Assembly (NCBI RefSeq): GCF_002812085.1
Contig: NZ_NPDM01000005.1
Coordinates: forward strand, 201,644 to 265,643
Length of the DNA stretch: 64,000 nucleotides
Origin: Leptospira levettii
Lineage (GTDB): Bacteria > Spirochaetota > Leptospiria > Leptospirales > Leptospiraceae
Reading direction: 5' to 3'
The stretch's first letter is position 1; each line of letters opens with the position of its first letter. The notes beneath the pieces were generated by a model. The model was not told where the DNA came from. It saw nothing but the letters and a program-made list of their open reading frames with translations, and searched no databases. The translations under genes and the position numbers were made by a program. This document shows positions 1-9,117 of this stretch, one piece after another.

Positions 1-55
1 TATGGTAGTTTTTCCCTTTCTTTTTTAGGCCGTTTTTTTATTGTATCCTATTTCC

Positions 56-1654
56 ATGACTAAGAATGACACCGAAGTTGGAAATGACTTCCAATCCTTC
101 GGATTACGTCCTGAAATACTACAAGGAATCACTGAAGCAGGCTTCGAATCACCAAGCCCTATCCAAAAACAAGCGATTCCGCTCGTATTGGAAGGAAAAG
201 ATTTAATCGCACAAGCGCAGACCGGAACCGGAAAAACTGCAGCTTACGGACTCCCCTGTTTGAACCGAATCAATGTGGAAGAAGGCATGCAAGTGCTTGT
301 CCTTACACCCACTCGGGAACTTGCATTGCAAGTATCAGATGAATTGTACAAACTGGGAAAACATTTAGGAATCAAAACCACCACGATTTACGGCGGTAGT
401 TCCTATTCTAAACAAATCACTCAAGTGGCAAAAGGTGCCCAAGTTGCTGTCGCAACTCCTGGCAGACTCCTTGACCTATTAAAAGGTAAGGAACTTAAAA
501 ATTTCAAACCATCAATGGTGATTTTAGACGAAGCAGATGAAATGCTTGATATGGGATTTATGGATGATATCGAATCCATCTTTAACTTACTTCCCACCAA
601 ACGCCAAACATTATTATTTTCTGCAACAATGCCCGAACCAATTAAAAAATTGGCGAGTAAATACCAAACACACCCTGCTCACGTAAAGATCGCTCCTACA
701 GAGAAATCTTCTAAAAACATCGAACAAGTGTACTACATAATCGATGAAGCAGAACGTGAAATTGCTGTTGTGCGCATTTTGGATTATGAGAACCCATATA
801 AGGCAATCATTTTCACAAAAACGAAAAAAGAAGCTGATGATCTAAAAGCAACCCTAAGTTTCAAAGGATATCCAGTTGAGGCTCTTCATGGAGACTTAAA
901 CCAAAAACAGAGAGAACAAGTTTTAAAAAGCCTACATGATGGCCGAGTGAAAATCCTTGTGGCAACTGACGTTGCAGCACGTGGTCTTGACGTAAAAGAT
1001 TTGTCTCTTGTGATCAACTACCACCTTCCATTTGATAGTGAAAGTTATACGCACCGAATTGGTCGTACTGGCCGTGCTGGAAAATCAGGAAAGGCTGTGA
1101 CTCTTGTGACCACAAGAGAATCAAGAGCCCTACTTCGCCTCAAAGGAACTTCGGGAACAAACCTTACGATTGCGGCACTTCCAACTAAAAAAGAAGTACT
1201 TGCAAGACGAGAAGAAGATTTCCTGAACAAAATTGTCGAAACCGAAATCCATGCCGATGCTGAAGAAGTATTGGAAAAACTTTTGAAGTTAGACGACAAA
1301 CGTTCTGTGGCTTTAAAACTCCTTTCCAACATGCTCGATAAAGCGAAAATCAGTGGGCCTGAAAAAATCGGAAAAACCCCAGCGGAATGGAGCGAAATGC
1401 CTCCTGGTGGTGGTTCTGGTGGTGGCAGACGTCGTCGTGACGATGGTGGTGGATCGGGAAGTCGCGGTGGTTACCGTGGTGGAAGGTCTAACAGTGATCG
1501 TAGCGAACGTGGCGAAAGAAGTGACCGCGGAGAAAGAAAAGAACGTGGTGGAGAAAGTAGCCGCCGTTCCAGTACCTCATCCTCTTCCAAAAAAGAAGGT
1601 GGAGTGTATGTAAAAGCGGCTGGGAAAAAAACTCAGCGTTTTCGAAACAAGTAG
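56..1654 (+). CDS. DEAD-box ATP-dependent RNA helicase with RGG-rich tail
   Basis: Superfamily 2 RNA helicase, expected to unwind structured RNA in the cytoplasm (ribosome assembly, RNA decay, cold adaptation). Motifs seen in order: Q motif (SPIQKQAIP), Walker A AQTGTGKT near residues 54-61, PTREL, TPGR, DEAD at 158-161, SAT at 189-191, DVAARGLD and HRIGRTGR near 333-340. About 90 C-terminal residues are Gly/Arg/Ser-rich with repeated RGG-like blocks, a typical RNA-binding tail of DeaD/CsdA-like enzymes. Length 532 aa from the ATG at 56. A TTG at 41 in the same frame would add five residues; neither start has a clear Shine-Dalgarno. The 3' end overlaps the convergent methyltransferase gene by 22 bp. 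Confidence 0.93.
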   Translation: MTKNDTEVGNDFQSFGLRPEILQGITEAGFESPSPIQKQAIPLVLEGKDLIAQAQTGTGKTAAYGLPCLNRINVEEGMQVLVLTPTRELALQVSDELYKLGKHLGIKTTTIYGGSSYSKQITQVAKGAQVAVATPGRLLDLLKGKELKNFKPSMVILDEADEMLDMGFMDDIESIFNLLPTKRQTLLFSATMPEPIKKLASKYQTHPAHVKIAPTEKSSKNIEQVYYIIDEAEREIAVVRILDYENPYKAIIFTKTKKEADDLKATLSFKGYPVEALHGDLNQKQREQVLKSLHDGRVKILVATDVAARGLDVKDLSLVINYHLPFDSESYTHRIGRTGRAGKSGKAVTLVTTRESRALLRLKGTSGTNLTIAALPTKKEVLARREEDFLNKIVETEIHADAEEVLEKLLKLDDKRSVALKLLSNMLDKAKISGPEKIGKTPAEWSEMPPGGGSGGGRRRRDDGGGSGSRGGYRGGRSNSDRSERGERSDRGERKERGGESSRRSSTSSSSKKEGGVYVKAAGKKTQRFRNK

Positions 1655-2703
1655 TGGCTCACAAACCACTCTTCTCCGTTTCGATAACCCCATAACTCTG
1701 CACAGGCGAGAAAGAAAACTTTCCAATAGACAAACCATTTGGTTTTTTCTTTTTCGCCGTAAGTACTCGCAAGGATAGGCATTAGTTTATCCTTGTTTTC
1801 GATCATGTTTTCATACCAAGCTTCAGATGTTCTTGCATAATGGGTTCCATTGACCACCCAGTGGTTTTCAATGAGAAAGTCCTTTTGGAAGTACAAAAAC
1901 AAATCATCAGATGGCATCTGCCCACCTGTAAAAAAATACTTCGCCATCCAGTCCGTTTCATCAATCACTTCAAAGGGATATGCAAATTCTTTATGTGTGA
2001 AGATGTGTACAAAAAACTTTCCATCTGCCACAAGAAACTTGGATAATTTTTCAAAGAGTTTCTCATAGTTTTTCATGTGTTCTAACATTTCCACAGACAC
2101 AATGCGATCGAACTTGTCTTTTGTGGTGAACTCATTCATGTCTTTGGTGATGATGGTGAGGTTTTTTAATCCTCGTTCTTTGGCACGTTTGTCGATGAAT
2201 TCTTTTTGGGTACGGGAATTGGAAACACCTGTTACTTTACATTTTGGAAATTTTTCAGCAATATAAAGAGAGATACTACCCCAACCACAACCGAGATCTA
2301 GGACACGCATCCCATTTTTTATCTCAGCTCGTTCCACAGTGATGCGTAACATCTCTTCTTCCGATTCGGCAAAACTAGTATCCAGTGTTGGCCAATACCC
2401 AGATGAATATTTCATCCTCGGCCCCATCACATAGGTAAAAAATTCACTTGGAACTTCGTAATGTTGTTCGTTTGCTGCATCTGTATGCACTGCAATGGGT
2501 GAATTTTTAAGTGAATTCACATAATTCATTTTATGCGTTAGTTGTGCGGTGGCATTTTCTTTACGCTCTTGTTTGATGCGGAGATCAAGTAACTGCCGGA
2601 TACGGAAACGAATGAGCCAATCCGGGAAAATATCCTTTTCTAAAAGTGAGTTGATACTAAACGAAGATGACTCTTCCTTTTTGTTAGAATCAGTGAAATT
2701 CAT
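1633..2703 (-). CDS. Cyclopropane-fatty-acyl-phospholipid synthase-type methyltransferase
   Basis: SAM-dependent methyltransferase of the CFA synthase / Mycolic_acid_cyclopropane-synthase fold (356 aa). The SAM-binding motif VLDLGCGWGS lies at about residues 134-143, preceded by the family block HYEVPSEFF and SSGYWP; an SVEMLEHM stretch follows. Such enzymes methylate or cyclopropanate unsaturated phospholipid acyl chains at the membrane, though the substrate here is inferred. It lies 17 bp downstream of a DUF1295 membrane protein on the same strand, a pairing common in bacteria, so the two are probably one transcript acting on the same lipid modification. Convergent with the DEAD-box helicase, 22 bp overlap. 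Confidence 0.87.
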   Translation of the reverse strand: MNFTDSNKKEESSSFSINSLLEKDIFPDWLIRFRIRQLLDLRIKQERKENATAQLTHKMNYVNSLKNSPIAVHTDAANEQHYEVPSEFFTYVMGPRMKYSSGYWPTLDTSFAESEEEMLRITVERAEIKNGMRVLDLGCGWGSISLYIAEKFPKCKVTGVSNSRTQKEFIDKRAKERGLKNLTIITKDMNEFTTKDKFDRIVSVEMLEHMKNYEKLFEKLSKFLVADGKFFVHIFTHKEFAYPFEVIDETDWMAKYFFTGGQMPSDDLFLYFQKDFLIENHWVVNGTHYARTSEAWYENMIENKDKLMPILASTYGEKEKTKWFVYWKVFFLACAELWGYRNGEEWFVSHYLFRKR

Positions 2704-2720
2704 GTTTTATCCTTTTTTAT

Positions 2721-3539
2721 TTATTGTTTTGGAAACCAAGGGAAAAATGCGTTTGTGGTGCGCATGTACTCGCGAAATAAATCTCCTTTCGACTGAAGTG
2801 AATATTTTTCAGCAAATGGGACACCGGATACAAATCGTAACAACACAAACATAAAGACAGGAGTGAAAAGAGAAGCCATTGCTTCTGGTGTGGAAAGGAT
2901 GGGAATCACTCCAATCCCAAGCCAAATCACCCATTCAAAAAAGTAATTGGGGTGTCTTGTGTACTTCCAAAGTCCCACATTACACACCTTACCTTTGTTT
3001 GCCTGAACGGATAAGAATTTGTGTAAGTCTTTGTCCGCGATGGTTTCCCCCACGACTCCAAACACAAACAAAATCCAACCAATCCAAACCATCAGAGTTC
3101 CATTCGGACCAAATAATCCTACATTCGGAAACAAATTCCACTGAGAGGCAAAGTAAAAGGGAAATGATAAGAGAAGTGCTAAAGCCCCTTGTAATAAAAA
3201 AACATTGGTAAACATTTTACTATGGACTTTGTCTCCATAGTCTTTCCGAAACCCAGCATAACGTTTGTCTTCTGGGTGGTTTGTGCGGATCCTTGTGAAA
3301 TACAAAAACCCCGATAACCGAATCGCCCAAACCCACACTGGGATGAGGACAACTAATTTTGCAGCGAGAGTCCCTTTTCCAAAATAAGAAAGGACAGTGG
3401 CGATACCCGCAATCACAAGTCCCCAACCCACATCAATGACAGCGTAATTGTCTCGGGTTTTTCCCCAAAACCACATAAGAGTCATAAAACAAAATGTAAA
3501 AATAACAGCTGTTAGATACGGAACTAAAATATTGTCCAA
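2721..3539 (-). CDS. DUF1295 / steroid 5-alpha-reductase-like membrane protein
   Basis: Polytopic inner-membrane protein of 272 aa with about six to seven hydrophobic segments. The C-terminal half carries the DUF1295 signature: GLWKYTRHPNYFFEW followed by a hydrophobic stretch and a conserved tail ending FFPWFP. The family is related to isoprenylcysteine methyltransferases and steroid 5-alpha-reductases and probably acts on a membrane lipid. It is the upstream partner of the CFA-synthase-like gene (17 bp gap). The reaction is not known; a supporting role in fatty-acid modification is inferred from the pairing. Confidence 0.82.
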   Translation of the reverse strand: MDNILVPYLTAVIFTFCFMTLMWFWGKTRDNYAVIDVGWGLVIAGIATVLSYFGKGTLAAKLVVLIPVWVWAIRLSGFLYFTRIRTNHPEDKRYAGFRKDYGDKVHSKMFTNVFLLQGALALLLSFPFYFASQWNLFPNVGLFGPNGTLMVWIGWILFVFGVVGETIADKDLHKFLSVQANKGKVCNVGLWKYTRHPNYFFEWVIWLGIGVIPILSTPEAMASLFTPVFMFVLLRFVSGVPFAEKYSLQSKGDLFREYMRTTNAFFPWFPKQ

Positions 3540-3573
3540 GTGGGTTTTTCCTCTACCTTGGTTTAGACGGGGT

Positions 3574-4383
3574 TCAATGTGTTTTGAAGTCGTCGTAGAG
3601 TTTTTTATAGAGAATTTTTTCTAAAAACTTGGGAGAGAAAAATCGCATCCATTCTAAAAACTTACCGCTCAAATTGAACGTCACAAGCCTTGCTTCTTTG
3701 TCCTTTGCAACCTCCATGAGAACATGGGCCACTTCTTTAGCCGACTTTCGTTTGCCTTTGGCAGGAGCTTCGGTGAGAAGTTTCCCATCGGAAGCAAGAC
3801 CAGAAGTGCGGAGTGCCGTGTCCGTATAAGGGACACAAACGAGTGAAACACCAATTCCCAAATCGAGACTTTCAATGCGAAGGGATTCGAGTGCCGCATG
3901 CAGTGCTGACTTGGAAGCTGAGTAAGCAGCGCGCCCAGGCACTCCATACAAAGCAGAGACAGTTGAGGTGGTAACAATATTGCCTTTGGCTCTTGTCACC
4001 AAGGGAAGGAGACCTTTGATGAACTGGACGGGACCAAAAAAATTGGTAGCGAAGGTCTTCTGGTACACTTCCATCGAGAGGGAATCAAACCGACCATGGG
4101 CTGTGATACCTGCGTTATTAAACAGGACATCCACACGTTCGATTCGTTTGGAGATCCAATCAATGGCATCTTGTACAGAACTTGGGTCGGATAAGTCACA
4201 TGTGACCCTGTGGAGGATTGTGTCTTTGTGTTTTGCCGTTGGTTCGGGGATGTCTCCTGCTCGCCTTGCCAAAAGCACCAATTGGCATGGGAAAACAGCG
4301 AGTTCTTCGAGTAAGGCCTTTCCGATTCCACTGGATGCACCAGTGATCATTACGACAGTATCGTTCCAAAATTCTTTTTTCAT
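3574..4383 (-). CDS. Short-chain dehydrogenase/reductase (SDR)
   Basis: Classical SDR, 269 aa, NAD(P)-dependent. Cofactor motif TGASSGIG at residues 14-21, NNAG at 89-92, and the catalytic Ser/Tyr/Lys set around S140, Y154 and K158 (YSASK). The open frame extends upstream to 4599, but that part overlaps the divergent oxidoreductase gene and looks non-coding. The ATG at 4383 follows a purine-rich GGGAAAGGG and gives a normal SDR N-terminus. Substrate unknown. Divergent from the MDR gene at 4476, leaving 92 bp for both promoters. Confidence 0.88.
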   Translation of the reverse strand: MKKEFWNDTVVMITGASSGIGKALLEELAVFPCQLVLLARRAGDIPEPTAKHKDTILHRVTCDLSDPSSVQDAIDWISKRIERVDVLFNNAGITAHGRFDSLSMEVYQKTFATNFFGPVQFIKGLLPLVTRAKGNIVTTSTVSALYGVPGRAAYSASKSALHAALESLRIESLDLGIGVSLVCVPYTDTALRTSGLASDGKLLTEAPAKGKRKSAKEVAHVLMEVAKDKEARLVTFNLSGKFLEWMRFFSPKFLEKILYKKLYDDFKTH

Positions 4384-4475
4384 ACTACCCTTTCCCTTCA
4401 ATTCCCACTCGACAAAGGAAAACCTGCGGTGAGTATCTGACGAGTGAATTTTCAATTTGAGTGGGTAGAGTTTTG

Positions 4476-5498
4476 ATGGGAAACAAAGTATGGGAAATCC
4501 AAGGCAATTTTGGGATCCAAAATTTAAAAGAAACAGAACGTGAAATACCGGAAACACTTGCACCCAAAGAAGTACTTGTTCGCCTAACAGCGACTTCACT
4601 GAATTATCGTGATTATTTAATGGTGATTGGGACTTACAACCCTAGGCAAAAACTCCCACTCATCCCTTGTTCGGATGGTGCTGGTGTTGTGGAAGCTGTT
4701 GGATCTGAGGTCACACTCTGGAAAAAAGGAGACCGAGTCCTTCCCATCTTTGCCCAAAAGTGGTTCGATGGAGCACCCAATATGGACAATCTGCGTTCAA
4801 CCTTAGGTGGACCAAATGACGGGTGTTTGGCGCATTATGGAAAATTTTCCGAAGAAGGACTGGTCGCAACCCCAAGCCATCTAACAGACAAAGAAGCGGC
4901 CACACTGGGATGTGCTGGTCTTACTGCTTATAATGCAGTAGTGAATTTTGGTGGGATCGAACCTGGGAGTGACGTACTTTGCCTTGGCACGGGTGGTGTT
5001 TCTTTATTTGCCCTACAATTTGCCAAGATGATGGGAGCTCGTGTCATCATCACTTCCTCTAGTGACGAAAAATTGGCTCGGGCCAAAACCTTAGGTGCTG
5101 ATGAAACCATCAATTATGCCACGAAGACCAATTGGGAACGGGATGTCCGAAAACACACCAAAATGGCAGGGGCTGATCTTATCATTGAAGTGGGTGGTGC
5201 TGGCACCATGCAAAAGTCGATGATGAGTGTGAAACCCTACGGGACCATTGCTCTCATCGGTGTCCTTGCCGGTGGTGAGTCGAGTTTATCACTCTATCCC
5301 ATCCTCATGCAAGGTGTGAAAGTACAAGGGGTGATTGTGGGAAACCGTAGTGACTTTACGCGTATGAACCGAGCCATCGAACAAAACAAAATGAAGCCTG
5401 TAGTGGACAAAGTGTTCGGTTGGAAAGAAGTTCCGGAAGCGTTAGAGTATCTGCAAACGGGAAAACATTTTGGAAAGGTGGTGGTGAATTGGGAATGA
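4476..5498 (+). CDS. Zinc-independent MDR oxidoreductase (quinone oxidoreductase-like)
   Basis: Medium-chain dehydrogenase/reductase of 340 aa. It has a GroES-like N-terminal half ([26 protein letters not shown]) and a Rossmann half with [18 protein letters not shown] for NADP(H). The structural and catalytic zinc cysteines of true alcohol dehydrogenases are absent, placing it with the quinone-reductase / enoyl-reductase branch. ATG at 4476 is preferred over the in-frame GTG at 4461, which precedes an unconserved-looking extension. It is divergent from the SDR gene and followed by 399 bp without a gene. Substrate unknown. Confidence 0.87.
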   Translation: MGNKVWEIQGNFGIQNLKETEREIPETLAPKEVLVRLTATSLNYRDYLMVIGTYNPRQKLPLIPCSDGAGVVEAVGSEVTLWKKGDRVLPIFAQKWFDGAPNMDNLRSTLGGPNDGCLAHYGKFSEEGLVATPSHLTDKEAATLGCAGLTAYNAVVNFGGIEPGSDVLCLGTGGVSLFALQFAKMMGARVIITSSSDEKLARAKTLGADETINYATKTNWERDVRKHTKMAGADLIIEVGGAGTMQKSMMSVKPYGTIALIGVLAGGESSLSLYPILMQGVKVQGVIVGNRSDFTRMNRAIEQNKMKPVVDKVFGWKEVPEALEYLQTGKHFGKVVVNWE

Positions 5499-5897
5499 GA
5501 GGGTTTTTTAAGTGAGGTAAGAAAATAGCATATCCTTGGAAGACACCAAACTATTTATAGATTGGTGTGTTTTTAGAGAATTGTCGGAGGACTTCCTAGC
5601 TACTTCCCCGCCTTCACCTGAGACGCCAATCCATCGGTGAAGAGATGGATTTTCTACCATTACAATCCGTACAAGACATACACATAATTGAGTGAATTAG
5701 AACATTTTGATGAACGAAAAGACTCTTTGTTGGAGTTCTTTTTAACAAACCAATCCAAAGATTCCAAAGAAACGTACATAATGTCCATATATTATTAGAT
5801 AAAAAGATTTTTTAAACTTTTTTCCTCCAATCTGTACGATTCTTGCATTCGCTAATCGCATAGGAGAAGACCCCAAGTGGTCTTTTGATAATGAATC
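5499..5897. other. Intergenic stretch without a recognised gene
   Basis: No convincing ORF in either strand. Two hairpins are visible: a weak terminator-like one just after the oxidoreductase gene (5543-5568), and AAGACC(5867-5872)/GGTCTT(5879-5884) with a 6-nt loop, immediately upstream of the porin ATG at 5898 and followed by TTTT. The second could act as an attenuator or modulate ribosome access of the porin mRNA. Otherwise A+T-rich sequence. Confidence 0.5.
5543..5574 (+). terminator. Weak intrinsic terminator candidate
   Basis: Inverted repeat ACACCAA (5543-5549) / TTGGTGT (5562-5568) with a 12-nt loop, followed by GTTTTT. Position 45 bp after the MDR stop codon fits transcription termination. 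The stem is short and A+T-rich. Confidence 0.35.
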
Positions 5898-7652
5898 ATG
5901 CGAAGATCTTTCTTTTTATTTTTAATCCTTTTGGCAACTGGGTATCCAATCTCTGCTCAAACCACAACACCCACAACGGAACCGAATGGGACAAGTCCAA
6001 CTGCTCCCAGTCCGAATCCAAGTCCTTCCATTCAACCCATCCAAGAACCAAAACCAAGTCCTCCGCCCACTTGGTCAGATGGATTTAGTGCTGGTGCACT
6101 TGTTCGTTTTCGACCAGAGATGAAGTATAATTTTGATTTTAATCGGAATACAAATGACAATGTCGATTTTACAGGACAAAAGATACAGTTCTTTGTCCAA
6201 AAAGAATTCACAAAAGATGTCATTGCCAAAGTCACGTTCCAAGATAGCCGGTTATGGGGTGCTGAAAAAGGATCATTAACGGGAATAGCAACTGCCAATG
6301 ATGGGACAAGGCAAAGTACAGATGTAAGAGAAGCGTATATAGAGAGTAAAAATAATTTTGGTCTCCCCTTACACGTACAAGCTGGTCGTCAAATTTTGCG
6401 TTATGGTGATGAACGATTGGTGGGTTCTCTTGATTGGACAAATGTTGGGAGGAGTTTTGATGGACTTCGTTTCAAATGGGAAGACAAATTCTTTTCTTCA
6501 CATCTTTTTGTCACCTCAGTAAGCGAACGCCATTCGGATATTGCAGGTAATACAACCAATTTTGGAGTAAAATCTCAATACAATACTTACCTTGATTGTC
6601 CATACAACGGCACAAAAGTGTGTACGCCAAAAATCGATGCACAAAGACAAGAGTTAGGTGATTCGTACTTCACAGGTTTTTACAATACACTCAAACCATC
6701 TGATTATTTGCATATTGATCTGTATTATTTGGGATTACAAAAAGAATACCTTCGCACAAACAATTCCCTTGTCCTTACCACAGGAGAGGTGGGAAATCCA
6801 AATACACGTGCGGGACGATGGGATGTACTCCATACATATGGAATCCGAGTTACCAACAAAACGCAAGCCAGTAAAAAAGCACTTCAAGCAATTGACTATT
6901 CCTTTGAATATGCTACCCAAACAGGGACTACAGGTAGGAATATTACTCCCAAGTGGGACAGTTTCCAAACCAATGTGAGTTTGGTTGATCCACTCACGAG
7001 TACAACATACCAACAAAATTTATACCGCGAAAAAGAACGTTATAAAACCTTCGCCTTTGGTGCTGACATTGGTTATACGATCTCTAAAGTAAGAATGGGA
7101 GTCGCTTATGATGTGGGTAGTGGTGATCCCAATCGCACAGATGGTTCAATTGCATCCTTCCAAAACCTTTTTCACACAAACCATTTTTTCTATGGAATGG
7201 CTGACCAAGTCAGTTGGGTGAATATGAAATCAAAATCTGTGAATATAAGTTATGCCACTGAATCTTATGGAACATTCCGAATCGATTATTTTGCCATCGA
7301 AAAACACAAATTACAAGATAGTTGGTATGACTTAGTTGGAAATGCCAAATCGGGTGCGAGTACTGAATCCATTGCCAATAACCAATACGATGTAAGCCAA
7401 GTGTTGACAGAAAATGGTACTGGGAACAATCGACCAGTTTCTATGTTAGGTCGTTCCCTCTTTCGTGAAGTGGATGTAAAATACAATCTTCCTTTCAAAA
7501 ACATTCTGATCGAAGGCGGGTACAGTATGATTTTTGCGGGAGATGCGATCCAAAACAAAGTGAATGACCGAACCGTAAATGCTAATGTATATACAAATCA
7601 GTTTTCAAAAACTGCACAGTTTGCGTATCTAATGGTAACGGCACAGTTTTAA
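5898..7652 (+). CDS. Outer-membrane porin of the alginate-export type
   Basis: 584-aa secreted protein with an N-terminal signal peptide (MRRSFFLFLILLATGYPISAQ), a Pro/Thr/Ser-rich linker (residues about 22-58), then a long beta-rich region. The region contains the alginate-export-family block around FQDSRLWG, and REAYIES followed by an AGRQILRYGDERLVG motif, and it ends in an aromatic-rich final strand (AYLMVTAQF, C-terminal Phe). This pattern predicts a large outer-membrane beta-barrel. The transported solute is unknown; family membership does not imply alginate. Followed by a strong palindrome shared with the convergent lipoprotein gene. Confidence 0.8.
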   Translation: MRRSFFLFLILLATGYPISAQTTTPTTEPNGTSPTAPSPNPSPSIQPIQEPKPSPPPTWSDGFSAGALVRFRPEMKYNFDFNRNTNDNVDFTGQKIQFFVQKEFTKDVIAKVTFQDSRLWGAEKGSLTGIATANDGTRQSTDVREAYIESKNNFGLPLHVQAGRQILRYGDERLVGSLDWTNVGRSFDGLRFKWEDKFFSSHLFVTSVSERHSDIAGNTTNFGVKSQYNTYLDCPYNGTKVCTPKIDAQRQELGDSYFTGFYNTLKPSDYLHIDLYYLGLQKEYLRTNNSLVLTTGEVGNPNTRAGRWDVLHTYGIRVTNKTQASKKALQAIDYSFEYATQTGTTGRNITPKWDSFQTNVSLVDPLTSTTYQQNLYREKERYKTFAFGADIGYTISKVRMGVAYDVGSGDPNRTDGSIASFQNLFHTNHFFYGMADQVSWVNMKSKSVNISYATESYGTFRIDYFAIEKHKLQDSWYDLVGNAKSGASTESIANNQYDVSQVLTENGTGNNRPVSMLGRSLFREVDVKYNLPFKNILIEGGYSMIFAGDAIQNKVNDRTVNANVYTNQFSKTAQFAYLMVTAQF

Positions 7653-7694
7653 AAAAGAAATCTAGGTAGCGGGAGAAAGGATAAAAAACTACTC

Positions 7695-7726
7695 ACCATC
7701 TTACATAGATTATGATGTAAGATGGT
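7695..7726. terminator. Bidirectional terminator between convergent genes
   Basis: Perfect 12-bp inverted repeat ACCATCTTACAT (7695-7706) / ATGTAAGATGGT (7715-7726) with an 8-nt loop, placed between the ends of the porin gene (plus) and the lipoprotein gene (minus). On the minus strand the stem is followed by GAGTAGTTTTTT, a usable U-tract; on the plus strand there is no U-run. It is best read as the minus-strand terminator that also insulates the plus strand. Confidence 0.6.
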
Positions 7727-7798
7727 CATTAACCGAAGGTGGATAAGTAAAAGAATATCGAAATACAATCCTTCTCTTTTATAATCCTTTTTACCCAC

Positions 7799-8203
7799 CT
7801 ATTCCACAACCAAACCTTCTATAATGATGGTTCGGCGAGAGTACAAAGCTCTGTTAGAAGCAAACAAAACTTGTGCTCCTGTTGTGAGCGTTCGGATCAC
7901 AGAGTCGGCAACATTTTCTTTCGACTCTATCCGAAGGTTCACAATTTTTTTGGCATTTGGGAGTTCTTCTCGGAATATTTCATCTAACTGGAGTGTGTCG
8001 ATGGCTTGCGTATCAAACAAATACCAGGAGAGTTTTACTTCGATGTGGAAAGGTCGGTACTTTTCGTTTGGTTCAAGCTCATTGGAAAAACTAACAGGGA
8101 TTTTGGTATCTGTCAGTTCATACCGGTAAGTTGCACAACCAGTAAGGAAAATAGAAAAACAAAATAGTAAAAAAAGTGCGATTTTGTGAAAGGAAAACTT
8201 CAT
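7799..8203 (-). CDS. Small lipoprotein, unknown function
   Basis: 134 aa with a lipoprotein signal peptide ending in the lipobox LTGC (Cys at about residue 23). The mature part contains a VKLSWYLFDTQAIDTLQLDEIF block and ends in a hydrophobic TLTTGAQVLFASNRALYSRRTIIIEG stretch. Its layout (a W-aromatic strand, a helix, a charged strand, a hydrophobic C-terminus) parallels the upstream Bor-like gene, suggesting the two are distant paralogues. The ATG overlaps the upstream stop as TAATG, so translation is likely coupled to the preceding, now broken, gene. Function not recognised. Confidence 0.75.
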   Translation of the reverse strand: MKFSFHKIALFLLFCFSIFLTGCATYRYELTDTKIPVSFSNELEPNEKYRPFHIEVKLSWYLFDTQAIDTLQLDEIFREELPNAKKIVNLRIESKENVADSVIRTLTTGAQVLFASNRALYSRRTIIIEGLVVE

Positions 8204-8586
8204 TAGTTGCCACCTTTGTTTGACGCATAAAGATTTCCACGAATGTGGACTGAATAAGGCCTAACAATTCCGACTGTAATCAAATCGTAAATCCCATCCA
8301 TAAATTCATATTCCTCAGTGATTTTTAAATCTCCAACATGGGCATTGGGATATTTTAAGTAGATTTCGGAGAAAAATTCATCCAAAGTTTGGTCCCTCAC
8401 ATTGGACAGTCCCCAAAATAAATACACTCTTGTGTAGGTAAAATTGAAGGAATGGATTTTTTGGTATCCTTCTTCTTTGGTATACCCATTCAAACGGACT
8501 TTTTGTTTTCCCTAAGTTTGGTAATACGAAGTATTAGCACATTGTAGGAGAAGGAATAGAAGACTCAAAACGATTTTAGATTTCAT
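8203..8586 (-). pseudogene. Bor-like lipoprotein gene interrupted by an in-frame TAG
   Basis: Read from the ATG at 8586, the frame gives MKSKIVLSLLFLLLQCANTS, a lipoprotein signal with Cys at residue 16, then a TAG stop at codon 25 (8512-8514). After the stop the same frame continues for about 100 codons to 8203. The continuation (YLFWGLS, then FMDGIYDLITVGIVRPYSVHI) resembles Bor-family lipoproteins. One base change (TAG to CAG, Gln) would restore a 127-aa protein. A TTG at 8493 could restart translation, but that product would lack the signal peptide. A good promoter lies upstream (8634-8662), so it is a recently decayed gene, a sequencing error or a stop-codon readthrough case. Confidence 0.7.
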
Positions 8587-8633
8587 AAAACTCTCAATCA
8601 CGATTCATTGTACAGAACTGTCGTTAGAGGGCA

Positions 8634-8662
8634 ATTGTAAAAAAATGCATTCCCATTGACAA
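8634..8662 (-). promoter_or_regulatory. Sigma-70-type promoter for the Bor-like/lipoprotein pair
   Basis: On the minus strand TTGTCA (8662-8657), a 17-nt spacer, and TACAAT (8639-8634); each hexamer matches the consensus at five of six positions. The predicted start point lies about 40 nt upstream of the ATG at 8586. Confidence 0.55.
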
Positions 8663-8799
8663 GCGTTATCTAAAATTGCGAAAGAAGTTCTTTTGTTAGG
8701 AGGGAGAGAGATCGAACAGGGTAATCATACTGTATAAAATCACTGATTGATTCCATGTAGACATTGAATTAAAATGACTCTCATACAGTAAACTCATGA

Positions 8800-9117
8800 T
8801 CAATTGCAATAATTGGACTCATATTCACTTTGAATCAAATCCGCTGCCTTTTTATTTTGATACTGCGTGTATGGCAATACCAACATTGGTGTGAATCCAA
8901 CTGGGCCTGTCCAAAAACCAACACCAAACGATATAGCTGAAATCGCTGTCGTAAAATTCCTATTTTCAATTTGAATTTCTCGCATTTGACGTTTCGCATG
9001 AAAATACTGAGCAACACATTCTTCCTTGTCATTTTTTGGAGTTTCAGGTATGGAGATACAAGCTCCGAATAACAAAAGTAAATTTATTGTAAATGATTTA
9101 TGATTTCTTTTGCGCAT
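8800..9117 (-). CDS. Small lipoprotein with a hydrophobic central segment
   Basis: 105 aa. The N-terminus (charged RKRNHK, then INLLLLFGAC) looks like a spirochaetal lipoprotein signal with Cys at about residue 20. A helical charged part follows, then a Gly/Pro-rich hydrophobic segment (AISAISFGVGFWTGPVGF) and a Cys near the C-terminus. Its start overlaps the 3' end of the upstream lipoprotein gene by 34 bp, so it is the last gene of the four-gene unit beginning at 11092. Function not recognised. Confidence 0.65.
   Translation of the reverse strand: MRKRNHKSFTINLLLLFGACISIPETPKNDKEECVAQYFHAKRQMREIQIENRNFTTAISAISFGVGFWTGPVGFTPMLVLPYTQYQNKKAADLIQSEYESNYCN

Noticed and set aside
4384..4599. Upstream extension of the SDR frame and a short minus-strand frame at 4385-4567
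   Set aside because: They overlap the start of the divergent MDR gene, have no SDR-like sequence before the ATG at 4383, and look like shadow frames.
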